DNA of 64,000 bases. Source: Coenobita brevimanus. Taxonomy: Eukaryota > Arthropoda > Malacostraca > Decapoda > Coenobitidae. A program made the position numbers and the translations under genes. The notes beneath the pieces are model-generated. The model worked only from the letters and a program-made list of their open reading frames with translations. It was not told where the DNA came from and made no database searches. Below are positions 46,119-57,965 of the stretch, piece after piece (the first letter of the stretch is position 1; each line of letters opens with the position of its first letter). The DNA lies in the NCBI GenBank assembly GCA_032717465.1, contig CM064681.1, positions 16,617,022 through 16,681,021 on the forward strand. Reading direction: 5' to 3'.

Positions 46119-48006
46119 ATGGCAAGACTTGCCTCTGAGGCCCAGCATATGGCAGGTTGGATTTCTTCTGCCAGAACAGAGCACCATGCACTTTCTGCAG
46201 CTGTATTGCAATGCCATGAAAACAGTGTTCTGAAGCTTGTAGCTGCTTTAAGAAGCTTTGCAAATCCCTATGCAGTGGATACAGATGACCTGTTCAACTT
46301 GGTTACCAAACCAGTCATGCCTGATAATGTCACAAAGGATATTTGCAAACTAGATGAGACTGGACAAGAATTGTTTGGGGCATTTGTTGTTAAACGAATC
46401 AAAAGTTCATCTGAAACCCTTTGGACCCCAGTGAAGAAACAGAAGCTGGCTACATGAATGAGTACAGTAAACAAAACAAGAATATCAACTCGTGACAAAG
46501 TGGTTGAGCTGAAACAGGATTGTTCATTGTCTGCAAGGCTAGGCCCGACATAAACTTGGAAGATGCAGTGAGGAAATATAAATTTTCTGTTGTACCCAGA
46601 TCTCTGTTAGCCCCCGTTCGTGCAATGCTTCACTGTTCAATGAAAAGCAGTTTGATGGACATCCTAGAGAAGCTTCCTGGAAATAATGAAACCATGACCA
46701 GTGCAACCAGCAAGAATGACGGCACACCTGAAGGACCAATGAAAACAGTAGTCATTGTTGATGCAGTGCTGAAGTCCAAGCTTTTGGAAAGCCAAAGGAA
46801 GTGAGGCAGTGTTCATAGCTTGCACAAAGATTTATAGAACACATCTCGCAGAAATACAGTGACTCTGATGAGCTGTGCCCAATATTTGACAGAAATGATG
46901 TAGAAAATTCACTGAAACTGGCCACTAGAGAAAGAAGACAAGGAGGGCAACCAACAGTCGCTTATCACATAACAGACACAATAAACATTGCCAGCATATC
47001 CTTGAAGAAAATGTTGTCTCATACACAAACAAAGCATGAATTAACAACATATTTGGCAGAGAAACTGCTGACTGCAGCTGCTGAAAATCAGCGAAATGTA
47101 ATTGTGGCTAGTGGTAGCAAGTGTCAAGGCACACACAGGGATATGAGCTTCATTGACAGCAACCAAGAAGAGGCAGACATCAAACATCTGCTGCATGCTC
47201 TGGATGCAACAGCCTCAGGTGCAACAACTCTATAGATTCAGTCCCCAGATACTGACGTGTTTGTTTTTGTTAGCAGGCAGTATCCAGAATTTTCTCAACA
47301 CACATCATTTGTGGCAGGAATAGGACAGCGGCATAGAGTGATCCCTCTGAGACCAATTGTTGAGGCACTTGGTCCAAATCGAAATGCTGCTCTTCCACCA
47401 TTTCATGCCCTCAGTGGTGCAGATAACACAGGTAGTTTTGCTGGCAAGGGGAAACTTAGCTGTTGGGAAGCTTTTCAGGAAGCAGAGGATGATGTTCTAT
47501 CAGCACTGACAAGTCTAGGCACTAGTGACCGACCAACAGATAAAATACTTACCTCCATAGAGAAATTTGTTTGTCAGATTTACCTTCCAAAGACTCGTAT
47601 TTCCAGGCTGAAAGACCTAAGATGGTGTTTTTTCAAGAAGAAGCAGAATGAGTCAGAAAAACTCCCACCAATCTCTGAGACACTCCTGGAGGCCATATTG
47701 CATACTCATTACCAGTTATTGGTATATCGAAATACCAATCCCAGACTGTCGTCACCTGAGGGTTATGGGTGGAAATTTGATGGTAAAAAATGGGAACCAG
47801 TTATGACCAAACAATCACCAGCACCACGTACAGTGATTCACTTGGTTAAGTGTGGCTGTAGAAAGTCTGACTGTTACACTGGCCGTAGTTCTTGTCGCAT
47901 TGCAGACTTGAGGTGTACAGATTTATGCATTTGCTCTGATAATGAGGAAGAATGTGAAAATACAGAGTCCATAGTGTTAGAAGATGAAAGTGATTATGAA
48001 AATTAA
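46119..48006 (+). pseudogene. Broken gene of an uncharacterised family with CXC (tesmin/TSO1-like) domain
   Basis: Three reading phases assemble one protein. N-terminal part from ATG 46119 (SEAQHMAGWISSARTEHHAL...) to TGA 46455-46457. Middle part to about 46800 (DAVRKYKFSVVPRSLLAP...). C-terminal part 46840-48006, with IFDRNDVENSLKLATRERRQ, ISLKKMLSHTQTKHELTTYL, QEEADIKHLLHALDATASGA, a TAG at 47233-47235, SPDTDVFVFV, FHALSGADNTGSFAGKGK, ELRW-like KDLRWCFFKKKQNE, HYQLLVYR, then the cysteine cluster KCGCRKSDCYTG...CRIADLRCTDLCIC. The acidic SPDTDV and QEEAD blocks resemble PIN/FEN-type nuclease cores; this is inference. From memory, similar proteins recur in many copies in invertebrate genomes without known function. 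At least two frameshifts and two stops. Confidence 0.65.
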
Positions 48007-48377
48007 GATGTTATTTAGCGATGAAAATATACATAGGCATAGCACATAATGCCATGTTGGTTTTTGTTGTTCTAGTGCTCCATTTCATAGATTATACTTT
48101 TTATTCATGAACATGAAATGTCAGCAAAGGACTCATACAGGGACTATTGTACAATATAGCTCTCTGGTTGAATCTTTTAAGTCAACTTGAACAGTGATTA
48201 AAACATTTAACAGCATAATTATGCACTGTACAATCAAAGGTAATAATTGATCAGGCATATATGAATCGCTAGTTATCTGATAAATGTATGTATGGTAAAT
48301 GTGTGTAACATCTTATTCCAGGCCATTATTCTAATAGCACATTTAAGTGACATTTCAACCAGTGTTAAGTGCACTTA
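48007..48377. other. 3' flank of the CXC gene
   Basis: A/T-rich with no frame; continues at 54934 beyond the piggyBac insertion. Confidence 0.5.
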
Positions 48378-48953
48378 TCAACCCCTTAACCGCTGGGCGT
48401 CACTTTCGTGACGCTCGGGCGCAATGGATCATACCGCGGGGTGTCACTTTTGTGATTCTGTGTTATTTTGAATTATCCCGGGCTTTCAAGTGGTGGCTTG
48501 TATCATCTATCAGTACTGCCAATGTCCAACACTAGTCAGCACTCCAAATCTCATCAGTACTTCCATCCATTGTTGACATTTTAGCAATTTTCCCCTCTTC
48601 CTGACTCCCCTCCCTACCTCCCCTCCATTACCCTGTCCTCTCACCTCCCAGGCCGCGCTGCGCTAAGCAAATCTCCCCCGGATTTTTCCACAGATTTCAT
48701 CCATTGAAATAAGCCTTATGCCCTATACTTATACAAAATAATATATTGCAAAAAAAAAAAAAGGTAAGTGATAATGGTATACACCAGGAATTGGCTAATT
48801 ATCACCTGACAACACCTCACATGCATTCATTTGCTACATTACCACGGTAATTTCCCCTTTGAATTATGCCTTGTAATCTATGTCTGTAATAAAAATATAT
48901 ATCAGAAAGGAAGGGAGAAGTCTAAGTGACATTTACATTCACCTGGAACTGCC

Positions 48954-51707
48954 AAAGGTGGCTGTTGTGTATATATACGCAACGACTTATCTTGCTCCCG
49001 TGTTCCTGAACTCGATTCTTCTGAATTCTCTACACTCTGGCTTCGGCTTTCCTGTCATTCTCTGACTAAATATATCTGTGCTGTTTACTTATCCCCTAAT
49101 TCTACTGACTATCAAAAATTCTTTGACTGTCTTACTTCTACTATGGAACATACTCTATCCATTTCTCCTTTCTCTGAAATCTCCATTCTTGGAGATTTCA
49201 ATATTCACCACCACCTTTGGCTCTCCTCTCCTTTCACGGATCCACCTGGTGAACAAGCCTACATCTTTTCTATCCTTAATGACCTAGAGCAGCTTGTAGA
49301 GCACCCTACCTGTATCCCTGACCGCCTTGGAGCGAGCTCCAACATACTTGACCTCTTCCTCACAACTAATCCTTCTTCTTACTCTGTTAATCTTTTCTCT
49401 CCTTTGGGTTCCTCCGATCACAACCTTATTACCTTAACCTGTCCTATCACTCCGGTACGGCCTGTGGACCCTCCAGGGAAACGTCGTCTGTGGCATTTTG
49501 GAGCCGCAGACTAGGAGGCCCTCAGGCAGTACTTCTTTGATTTTCCCTGGAATGATTATTGCTTCCATGGCCGTGAGCCATCTGAGTGTGCCTTGCGCAT
49601 TATGGAGGTTATTCTCTCGGGCATGGAAGCATACATTCCTTTCTCATATCCTTTGACTAACGCAAGAAAGCCTTGGTTTAATCACGCTTGTTCTAATGCT
49701 GTCCGCAATAAGGAGAGGGCCTACAAAAGGTACCGGAGCCAACCCACCCCGGAATCACATCATCTTTACGTTTCTGCCCGGAATCGTGCTAAGTCTGTTC
49801 TTCGCTCTACTAATAATAATTTCATCCATACTAAATGCTCTCAACTCTCCAACTCGAATTCTTCATGCTCTTTCTGGCACCTTGCCAAAAATCTTTCTAA
49901 TAACTTTACCTCATCATCCTTCCCTCCTCTTTTCTACTCTGATGGTTCTGTAGCTATTTCTTCTACTGATAAAGCAGATCTCTTCGCACAGACTTTCTCC
50001 TCCAATTCCACCTTAGATGATTCCGGTGCTGTTCCTCTATCACTTCCCCCCTCTGACTTCCTCATGGCTGACATTAAAATTTCTTCAGTTGAAGTGTTTT
50101 CTGCCATCACTGGCCTCAGTACTAACAAGGCATATGGGCCTGATGGGGTCCCTCCTGTTGTTCTCAAGAACTGTGCTTCTGTGCTTAACCCTGCCTAGGA
50201 AAACTTTTTCACCTTTGTCTGTCAACTTGTACCATTCCTTCTTGCTGGAAGTTTGCTCTCATTCAGCCAGTCCCAAAGAAGGGTGACCACTCCCAACCCT
50301 CCAACTATCGTCCAATTGCTTTAACGTCCTTTATTTCATAAGTTTTCGAGTCAATTCTCAATAGAAAAATTTTAAAGCATCTTTCCTATCACAACCTTCT
50401 TTCCGATTGTCAGTACGGGTTCCGTCAGGGACGCTCCACTGGCGATCTTCTCACCTACCTTTCAGACTCCTGGTCATCCTCCTTTCGGGACTTTGGCGAA
50501 AGCTTTGCTATTGCACTTGACATCTCAAAGGCTTTTGATCGAGTCTGGCATAAATCTTTAATTTCCAAACTGCCCTCCTACGGTGTCTATCCTTCTATCT
50601 GTGCCTTCATCGCTAGCTTCCTTTCTGGTTGTTCTATAGCCGCTGTTGTAGACGGCCATCGTTCTTCTCCTAGATCTATCAACAGTGGTGTTTCTCAGGA
50701 CTCTGTCCTATCACCAACTCTCCTCCTTTTATTCATCAAAGATCTTCTAAGCTGTACATCTAACCCTATCCACTCATACGCTGATGACTCCACCCTTCAC
50801 CTTTCCATTCAGTTCCCGCAACGCCCATCTCAACAGTTACTTCAACAAACAAGGGATGAGGCTATGGCACACCTAATGTCTGACTTGGCTCGTATCTCTG
50901 ACTGGGGTAAAAATAATCTTGTTGTTTTTAATGCATCTAAGACTCAGTTCTTACACCTATCAACCCGACAAAATCTTCCACAGGTATACCCACTAATGTT
51001 TAATAATATTCAGCTTAATCCTGCATCATCCTTGAACATGCTTGGGGTTTCATTTACTCGGGACTTATCTTGGAAAGATCATATTACATCTTTTGTAAAA
51101 TCTGCATCCAAGAGATTGGGTGTGCTAAGCCAACTCTGCTCTTTCTTTACCCCTGCACAATTTTTGACTCTATACAGGGGTTTTATCCGCCCCTGTGTGG
51201 AGTACAACTCTCATGTGTGGGGAGGCTCCCCACATACAGCTCTTCTCAATAGGGTGGAGTCAAAGGCTTTTCGTCTCATTAACTCTCCTCCTCTTACTGA
51301 CTCCCTTCAACATCTGTCTCTTCGCCGCACTGTTGCATCTTTATCTCTTTTCTATCGCTACTTTAATGGTCACTGCTCCTCTGAACTGTCTGCTTGCATT
51401 CCTCCACCTCTACGACGGGTGCTCTGGCAGCAAACTCTCATCCCTTTTCTGTCCAACTGTCTAATGCAAGAGTTAACCGTTACTCCCAGACTTTCATTTA
51501 TGCAACAGGTCAGCTCTGGAACTGTCTCCCTCTGTCTGTATTTCCTGCTGTCTATGATCTCCAGTCTTTCAAACGCAGTGTGTCCAGGCATCTCAAAATG
51601 ATTGGATCTTGAATTTGGCTCTCTATTGTATTTTTTTTTTCTCTTGGAGGGAACTGTTACTGCAGGCTCATGGCCTTTGGTTCCTTCTTCCTCGCATAAA
51701 AAAAAAA
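48954..51707 (+). mobile_element. CR1/Jockey-group non-LTR retrotransposon, 2.75 kb, 5'-truncated
   Basis: Limits come from comparison with 35918-37690: left flank CACCTGGAACTGCC, right flank CTATTTCTTTATGTATTG, contiguous there. Protein order: endonuclease C-terminal half ([35 protein letters not shown]), linker, RT (GLSTNKAYGPDGVPPVVLK, LIQPVPKKGDHSQPSNYRPI, SDCQYGFRQGRST, DISKAFDRVWHKSL, SINSGVSQDSVLSPT, SYADDSTLHLS), and the C-terminal region GVSFTRDLSWKDHITSF to SVSRHLKMIGS (stop 51610-51612), then 3' UTR and A tail. TAG at 49512 and 50196 plus a frameshift near 50195 inactivate it. It is the longest and best copy of the family here. Confidence 0.9.
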
Positions 51708-51853
51708 CTATTTCTTTATGTATTGCTGAGATTTTCTACCAATAATTGATTAGCATGTAAGTTAGCAGCTGTCATCCTTATTGTCATTGTCAACCCTTGC
51801 CTTCTCAGATAAGCCGCGGCATTTAGTTCTTTGTCCTCTGCTGTGGTCAAAAC

Positions 51854-54067
51854 ATGTCGCACTCGCGCCCTGCCATTTCTGCCGCTTCTGCGCCCATTGC
51901 AAAGGGCCCCGTGACCTCTACACCCAGAAAAAGTCGTGAGGGAAGCAGGAAAGGACTAAGTGACTCTGCAGTGGAACGTGAACTAGCGGAATTGTAAATG
52001 GTGATGATGGATAGTAATTTTGACCCTTCGGGGGAATCGTGTGATGAGCCAGGTGAGGAAATCATGCCAGAAAGTGCTAGTACGAGTGCTTCAGTATCGA
52101 AAGTTATCCCTAGCTCCAAGGGAAAGGAGCCGTTAGTGCAGCAAGGGAAGGAATTTGGGAAGGAAGTGAAAAGGCGGCGTGTTAGCCCCAGAACAATGGC
52201 CCCGCGTGACCCAGCACACCATGAGTCCCGAGTTGATTCACCTACCCATTCCCCAAGCCCCACTTCGCTCATTTCTTCCTCTTCGTCTGCTGAATTATCT
52301 CTGGAGTCTTCGTTGTCGGAGTCACCACCAGCATCAACAGTGAACGCAGGCCGTAGAGGAAGAGGTAAATAACAGACCAGTAAAAGTAGAGTTGCTACTA
52401 GAGTAAGGGCTGCTAGTGCTGTGCGGCAACTCAGGGTCAGTGCAAGTGACCTTGAACGGGGTAAATCTCCCTCACAGCCACCCACCACCCTCACCCATCC
52501 TACACCGCCACAACAGGGAATCCTGGACGCCTTCGCGTGGACGGAAGGGTCCGATTTTGTGCCAGAACATTTAGGTTTTGATGAGAGTTCCTCAGGAGTA
52601 GAGCCTGCCTTCACTCTTGACGATGATGCTGAGTGTGTGGACTTCCTTTTGGCCTTCCTAGATGACGAAGTCATGCAGCACATATGTGATGAGACCAACA
52701 GGTATGAATCACAATGTGCTGCAAGTGGTACAGGTGCAGCCAAGATGCAACAGTGGTCCATGCTGGGAGTGCAGGAGCTGTATGTGTTCTTTGCCCTCAT
52801 GCTTCTCATGCCACACTCCGAGAAGCATGAGTTGGAAGAATATTGGTCCATGGACCACTTACTACCCTCACCCACCTTCAATAAGTACATGGCCAGAGAT
52901 CGCTTCTGGAACATCATGGGAAACTTGCACTTTGCCGACAATGATGTACCTTTCCAAACCGACCCACTCTGGAAGATCCAGGAGATTCTGAGCAGAATGA
53001 AGGATAAGTTTATGTCATTCTTCCACCCCTTTCAGAAGGTTGTCATTGACGAATCCTTGGTTTTGTTCAGAGGACGTCTTCGGTTTGCACAGTACATTCC
53101 AAGCAAACACCATCGCTTTGGAATCAAGTTCTTTGTACTGTGCGACTGTAAGACGGGGTACATCCTTGACTTCGTCATTTATTCAGCCAGCACTGTCGAT
53201 CTGGATAAAATACACCCCCTTGGCTTCTCAGGCTGTGTAGTGAAAGTGCTCCTTGAAAAGTATTTTGGTGGGAATCATGTGCTGTATACAGACAACTATT
53301 ATACAGCACCGAAACTTGCCAAATACCTTTCAGAGCACGGCATTGGCTCCTGCGGCACTGTCAAAAGTAATCATGCCCACTTCCCTAAATTCCCAGAGGC
53401 AGGAACCTCGCAGCGAGGAGACGTGCACCTACGCAAGTCTGAGAAGATGCTGGCAATACGGTGGCATGACAAGAGGGTCGTGCACATGCTCACCACCGTA
53501 CATAAGGGGGAAATGACAGACAGTGGAAAGGTCGACCGTAGGACAGGCGAACCTGTGATGAAACCTGATGCTGTGTTAGACTACAATATCAACATGCGGC
53601 TGGTGGACAAGTCCGACATGATGATTGGTGAGATCGACTGCCTCAGGAAGAATACTAGGTGGTACAGGAAAGTTTTTCTGCATCTCATAGATATGACGAT
53701 GCTGAACGCCTTCATCCTGTACAAGATGAAGGTCAAGCCACCCAAGTCCTTCTCCCTGAGGTTGTTCGCCAGGTCTTGTGTTCAGCAGCTGCTGGAAAGA
53801 TATGGTAGGGTGACAGCAGCAACTCCAAGGCGCCATCCAGTAACACTTCCCGACCGACTTGAGCAGAGGGCGTACATGGATCGGCACAGACTGGTGCTAA
53901 TGACTGCCACAGGCAAAAGGAAGGCTGCAATCTGCAGGTGCCAGGTGTGTGCACATACCACCCGACGCACACCTGAGCACAAACGCACCTCTTGGCAGTG
54001 CGCTGAGTGCCAGGTTCCCCTCTGTGTTACCTGCTTCTTTGATTACCACAGCCAGAAGCAGTTCTAA
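51854..54067 (+). pseudogene. piggyBac transposase, catalytic core intact, N-terminus with two stops
   Basis: A single phase runs from ATG 51854 to TAA 54065-54067 apart from TAA at 51995-51997 and 52370-52372. The deleted sister copy has a serine codon at the first site, so that stop is a point mutation. The uninterrupted part from ATG 52421 is 548 residues: the acidic N-terminal region, then the DDE_Tnp_1_7 core with VIDESLVLFRGRL (Asp 210), LYTDNYYTAP (Asp 291) and LVDKSDMM (Asp 396), spaced as in piggyBac, and a C-terminal cysteine-rich finger (CRCQVCAH...CAECQVPLCVTCFFDYH, about 503-543). It cuts and pastes DNA at TTAA. A product starting at 52421 would keep the core and the finger but lose the Ser-rich N-terminus. 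Whether that would act is unknown. Confidence 0.9.
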
Positions 54068-54933
54068 AAGTGCATGTGGGAAAGGAGAATAATGTGGAAA
54101 TAATGTGTAAATAATGTGTAATTAACGTGTAAATAATGTGTAAATAGCAAGTGAAAGCAATGGATGTTCAGTACATATGATTGAACAGTGTATTATAGTT
54201 TTATCTTACTGAAAGTGACAGTGAATAACATAGTGTAAGTAAAATAGAAGGGTAAATATTGAAAATACAATAGAAAATGTAAATAGTAATGTAAGTAATT
54301 AGTAATATAAGAATATGAGGACAAATACTTTATGTTAAAACAGTGAAAGTGAATCCGTGGCTCTCTACGTATTTTACTGAATGAAAAATTGAATGACTTC
54401 AGTGACAATAAACTAATACTACTGAAGGAAACTTATGGATAAAAACTCCAGATATATATAAGTGTTATATAGCAATAGAAATATAAAGTGTGAGGGGTTT
54501 TATGAATAATAAATGACAGAGTACCAAGAGCGAACTAGCGCAAGTGCAAAGGTCATACGCGCTCGTAATTTTCATTGCTTTCACAGTGGGTTTTTTTTTG
54601 GAGTATGGATCCCAAACTACTTGATAATTATAGAGTAGTGTTTATAGTGTTAATATCTGGCTGTGGTAATCATATTACGGGTTGTCGGGAAGTGTAAAGT
54701 GGAGACTTCGTTACCCAACTTCAGAGGTCTCCACAAGTCCTACGGTAACAGACGAAGGCTCAACAAACATTCCAGGAGAAAGCTGAAGGTATGTGCCATA
54801 AGCATATTTAATTTTAATATTCTAGGACTAATAACTGATTTTTGGCAAATATTTTTTGAGAGTGTGTCGGAGCCCTAATAACCCCGCGGGACACGCAAAA
54901 CATTGGTAAACATGCCCGTGGTGTAAGTGTTAA

Positions 54934-55389
54934 TTGACAGAAAAAAACTAAATGATGTAAGAAAAACTAAATGAAAAGCATGTTGGGCAACAGTCTGTTT
55001 AGGAAAACCTCATGACCTATTCCTGCTGTTGCATGATTACTTTTTATATATTCTGACTTAAACACCAAACAATATATATAGTAAATAATCTTTCTCTGTT
55101 GTATTCAAATTCATGATTAACGGAGGCTTTTGATTCAAATATTGAAATATATGCCGTATTTTTTTTATATTTTGGGCCTTTTTAACTGAGTTACATGTAT
55201 ATAGATGTAATTATTTGTTCCGATAGTAGAGAAATGTCCAAATAAATTGACACAGGCCATTGCAATGCATTTTTCAAGGTCAAAATCAGATTTGGCATCA
55301 CCAAAAAAATATAATTTGATATACTGATCATTAAAATCGAGAAGTCCTGTGATATTAGCTGCAAGAATAAGAATTAATATTATCGCTAA
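54934..55389. other. Continuation of the sequence interrupted by piggyBac
   Basis: A/T-rich, no supported gene. A reverse-strand frame at 55165-55416 starting MEARIKTCHLAII has a hydrophobic stretch but lies in the inverted repeat and is not recognised. Confidence 0.4.
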
Positions 55390-55544
55390 GTGGCAAGTTT
55401 TTATTCTGGCCTCCATTTTGAATCTAACAAGATTTCAGACTACCACCTATGTTTTTATTTATACTGAGATTGCATTTTAGATATCTGAATAGGTGCCATG
55501 CTTTCTACAAAAAATGCCCACGGGATTGCACATGTTCCTGCACT
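55390..55544 (-). repeat. Right member of the inverted-repeat pair
   Basis: Minus strand AGTGCAGGAACATGTGCA, CCGTGGGCATTTTTT, GAAAGCATGGCACCT, GGTGGTAGTCTGAAA, TTGTTAGATTCAAAATGG matches 45655-45835. It lacks the left copy's perfect terminal palindrome. A TA microsatellite follows at 55565-55649. Confidence 0.7.
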
Positions 55545-55561
55545 AATACATAAATACATAC

Positions 55562-55564
<3 letters not shown>

Positions 55565-55649
<85 letters not shown>
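55565..55649. repeat. TA microsatellite
   Basis: About 85 bases of pure TA. Confidence 0.95.
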
Positions 55650-55651
<2 letters not shown>

Positions 55652-56007
55652 CAGAAACAGATACTTAGCGTTATACTTTTTCAACAGGCTTCTGACCTTC
55701 ACAACAATACTTCTTTTTTAACACCTTTTATTCTTCCTTCGATACATCCCTAGCATGACCGTCAGGTAGGTTCACGTGCCATCAATGAACGCTTCATAGA
55801 CTTACTTTACTTGTCTTTGGGAAACCCCATGAAAGCTCATCCTTCACACTTCGACTTTTATGTATTTTTCCTTTTACTCATGTCACCACCAAGGGATTTT
55901 ATTTGCGTTAGAAGAACTTTAATTCCTGGATGAGTTTATGAAAGCAATATAGAACTCCCCTGATTCCAAAAGTCTTTATCCTCTTCCTCCTCCTCTTCAT
56001 CATGATC
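55650..56007. other. No recognisable gene
   Basis: Unassigned sequence ending in a CTTCCTCC-rich section. Confidence 0.4.
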
Positions 56008-56013
56008 ATCATT

Positions 56014-56077
<64 letters not shown>

Positions 56078-56078
56078 G
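56008..56078. repeat. ATC microsatellite
   Basis: About 65 bases of ATC trinucleotides. Confidence 0.95.
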
Positions 56079-56179
56079 AAAGTGCATACGTCCTCCAATG
56101 TCATATGCCATTAAAGAGGATCCGGATCCGTGGAAATATTGTGTGCATTACATAGAATCTAGATCCCTCCTCCCCCTCA

Positions 56180-57340
56180 TTTAACTAACTGTTCGTTGAC
56201 CCATGGCCCACTCTTCCACAAATGTTTATTGAAATTCATTGAGGCCTTTTGGAGATATTGTGCTGGATTAATAGGATCCGGATCCGGATCCACTCCAAAA
56301 TTTAATTAATTCTTTCTTGGCCCATGACCAACCCATCCACAAAATTTCATTGAAATTCACTGAGAACTTTTCGAGATATCGTGTGGACAAATAAACATAG
56401 GTGAATACATAATCTCCTCCAACTTTGTTTGCGGATGTGATAGTAATAATAATAATAATAATAATAGTAATAATAATAATAATAATAATAATCCATCCAT
56501 CCATCATCAAATCCTATGCCTCCCCATGAGCACCGTAGGAGCCCGGGGCTAGGCAAGTTGGTCCTAACATTTAAGATGAGAGTGACTAGTCTCACTCACC
56601 CCTAAGTGACATTACGTGAGCAATAAACCCCAACCACCCCTTAGATGTACTCTTACACAGGCTCAATCCGATTGGAGCACCTTCATTGCCCACTAAACCA
56701 CCAGGCGCCAAAATATGGTTGTATGGTTACCACCCGGCATAGCAAATGGTTTCATGGTGTTCAGGATATCATTTAGCTTGTCACTCAGCGTAGAGTCACC
56801 CACAAGCAGAAGGAAGAGGAAAGAATGAAAGAAAAAAAGAAAGACAGACAGAAGAGGGAGTGTGAAGTCACTCATAGGCAGAAGGATGAGGAAAGAGTGA
56901 AATTAAGAAAGTGAAGAGGATGGAAGGAAGAGAGGATAGGGCAGACACCGGAGGGCAGCACTACATCGAGTAAGTGGATGGTGAGCCCGTCCCCTACCAC
57001 CAATGATAATAATAATAATAATAATAATAATGATAATAATAAAAAAATAATAATAATAATAATGAAGTATATAAATAAATAAATAAAAATAGTAATAGTA
57101 ATGAGCAGGACAGTAAAAACTAGACAGCACTCAGAGAATGCGTATCTCCCTCAACGCCTATACCAGACAACTTAGGTCACCTCCAAAATTACTTAACTAT
57201 TCCTTGGTCCATGGTCTACGTAGCCATAAAATTTAATTGAAATCCATCAACAGCTTATTGAGACATCATGTGGACAAACAAACAGGCAAACAGGGGTTAA
57301 TACATAACCTCCCCCAACTCCGTTGACGGAGATAATAAAC
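56180..57340. repeat. Dispersed repeat family, three partial copies, with AAT microsatellites
   Basis: The sequence TTGGCCCATGNCC...CCACAAAATTTCATTGAAATTCA, then GAGATATCGTGTGGACAAA...TACATAACCTCC...GGA, recurs at 56190-56300, 56305-56440 and 57195-57335. Similar sequence is common in invertebrate repeats. (AAT)n lies at 56443-56492 and 57003-57063. The 500 bases between hold a SINE-like GTAGGAGCCCGGGGCTAGG segment with no Pol III boxes I can defend. Confidence 0.6.
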
Positions 57341-57772
57341 TATAAAGAAAACGTCGTCGCAGTGAAGTGATAAACATGAACCTCAGTGGCTCTCACACTG
57401 CTTTACTTAATGTCAAAAAATTTACCCATATTCAGGGAATTGCTTTCAAGTCTTAGTTTTTCTATTTTTTTTTTCCTTCAGTCAAATTATTTCCGGCTGT
57501 TGCAATATTGCATCTTTTCACACACAAGTTGCGTTTCTCTTGTGCAGTTACGTACTATATTATCGTTTCAGTTTTTCTCCCGGCAATTATGAAACTCACA
57601 CAATTTCCAAAGAAGTTTGTTGGGCTTCAAAGGTGGCATTATTGTGTTTCAGAAGTCATTGTTCACTGTCTTCATTATTTGTGGTACTAAAATGTATCGA
57701 TATTCATGTCCACAGTTGTACATTCTTTGTATACTTTTCATCCTATTTCTGCCAAACACAAGAATATCAATA

Positions 57773-57965
57773 TTCATTCATTCATTCATTGCCAGACGCC
57801 ATGTATCCCAAACGGAGTGGCCAAGGGCTTAGAGTTAATTGTTTTACAGGGAGGGGCACTAATCCTCCACCAACCCCACTTGACACGTAGGGAGAACGTT
57901 ATGCCAACAGCATCTGGTGTTCCCAGGCGGTCACCCATCCAAGTACTAACCAGACCCAACGTTAG
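57773..57965 (-). mobile_element. 5S-headed SINE, copy B
   Basis: Counterpart of 293-485; the 5S-like part is 57901-57965 and is identical over its length. Confidence 0.75.

Larger units (their letters stand above)
48382..54929 (+). mobile_element. piggyBac-family transposon with transposase, containing a CR1-like insertion
   Basis: The left end CCCCTTAACCGCTGGGCGTCAC follows TCAA (48378-48381, one change from TTAA). The right end, inverted, CACTTACACCACGGGCATG, is followed by intact TTAA (54930-54933). The left end matches the 35918-37690 element strongly, and that element has no CR1 insert, which defines the insert limits. The cargo is the transposase at 51854-54067. The unequal decay of the ends and the stops in the transposase frame suggest recent but ended activity. 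It sits downstream of the CXC gene. Confidence 0.88.

Noticed and set aside
51847..52941. 364-codon open frame on the minus strand
   Set aside because: Antisense to the piggyBac transposase and its leader; no motif of its own.
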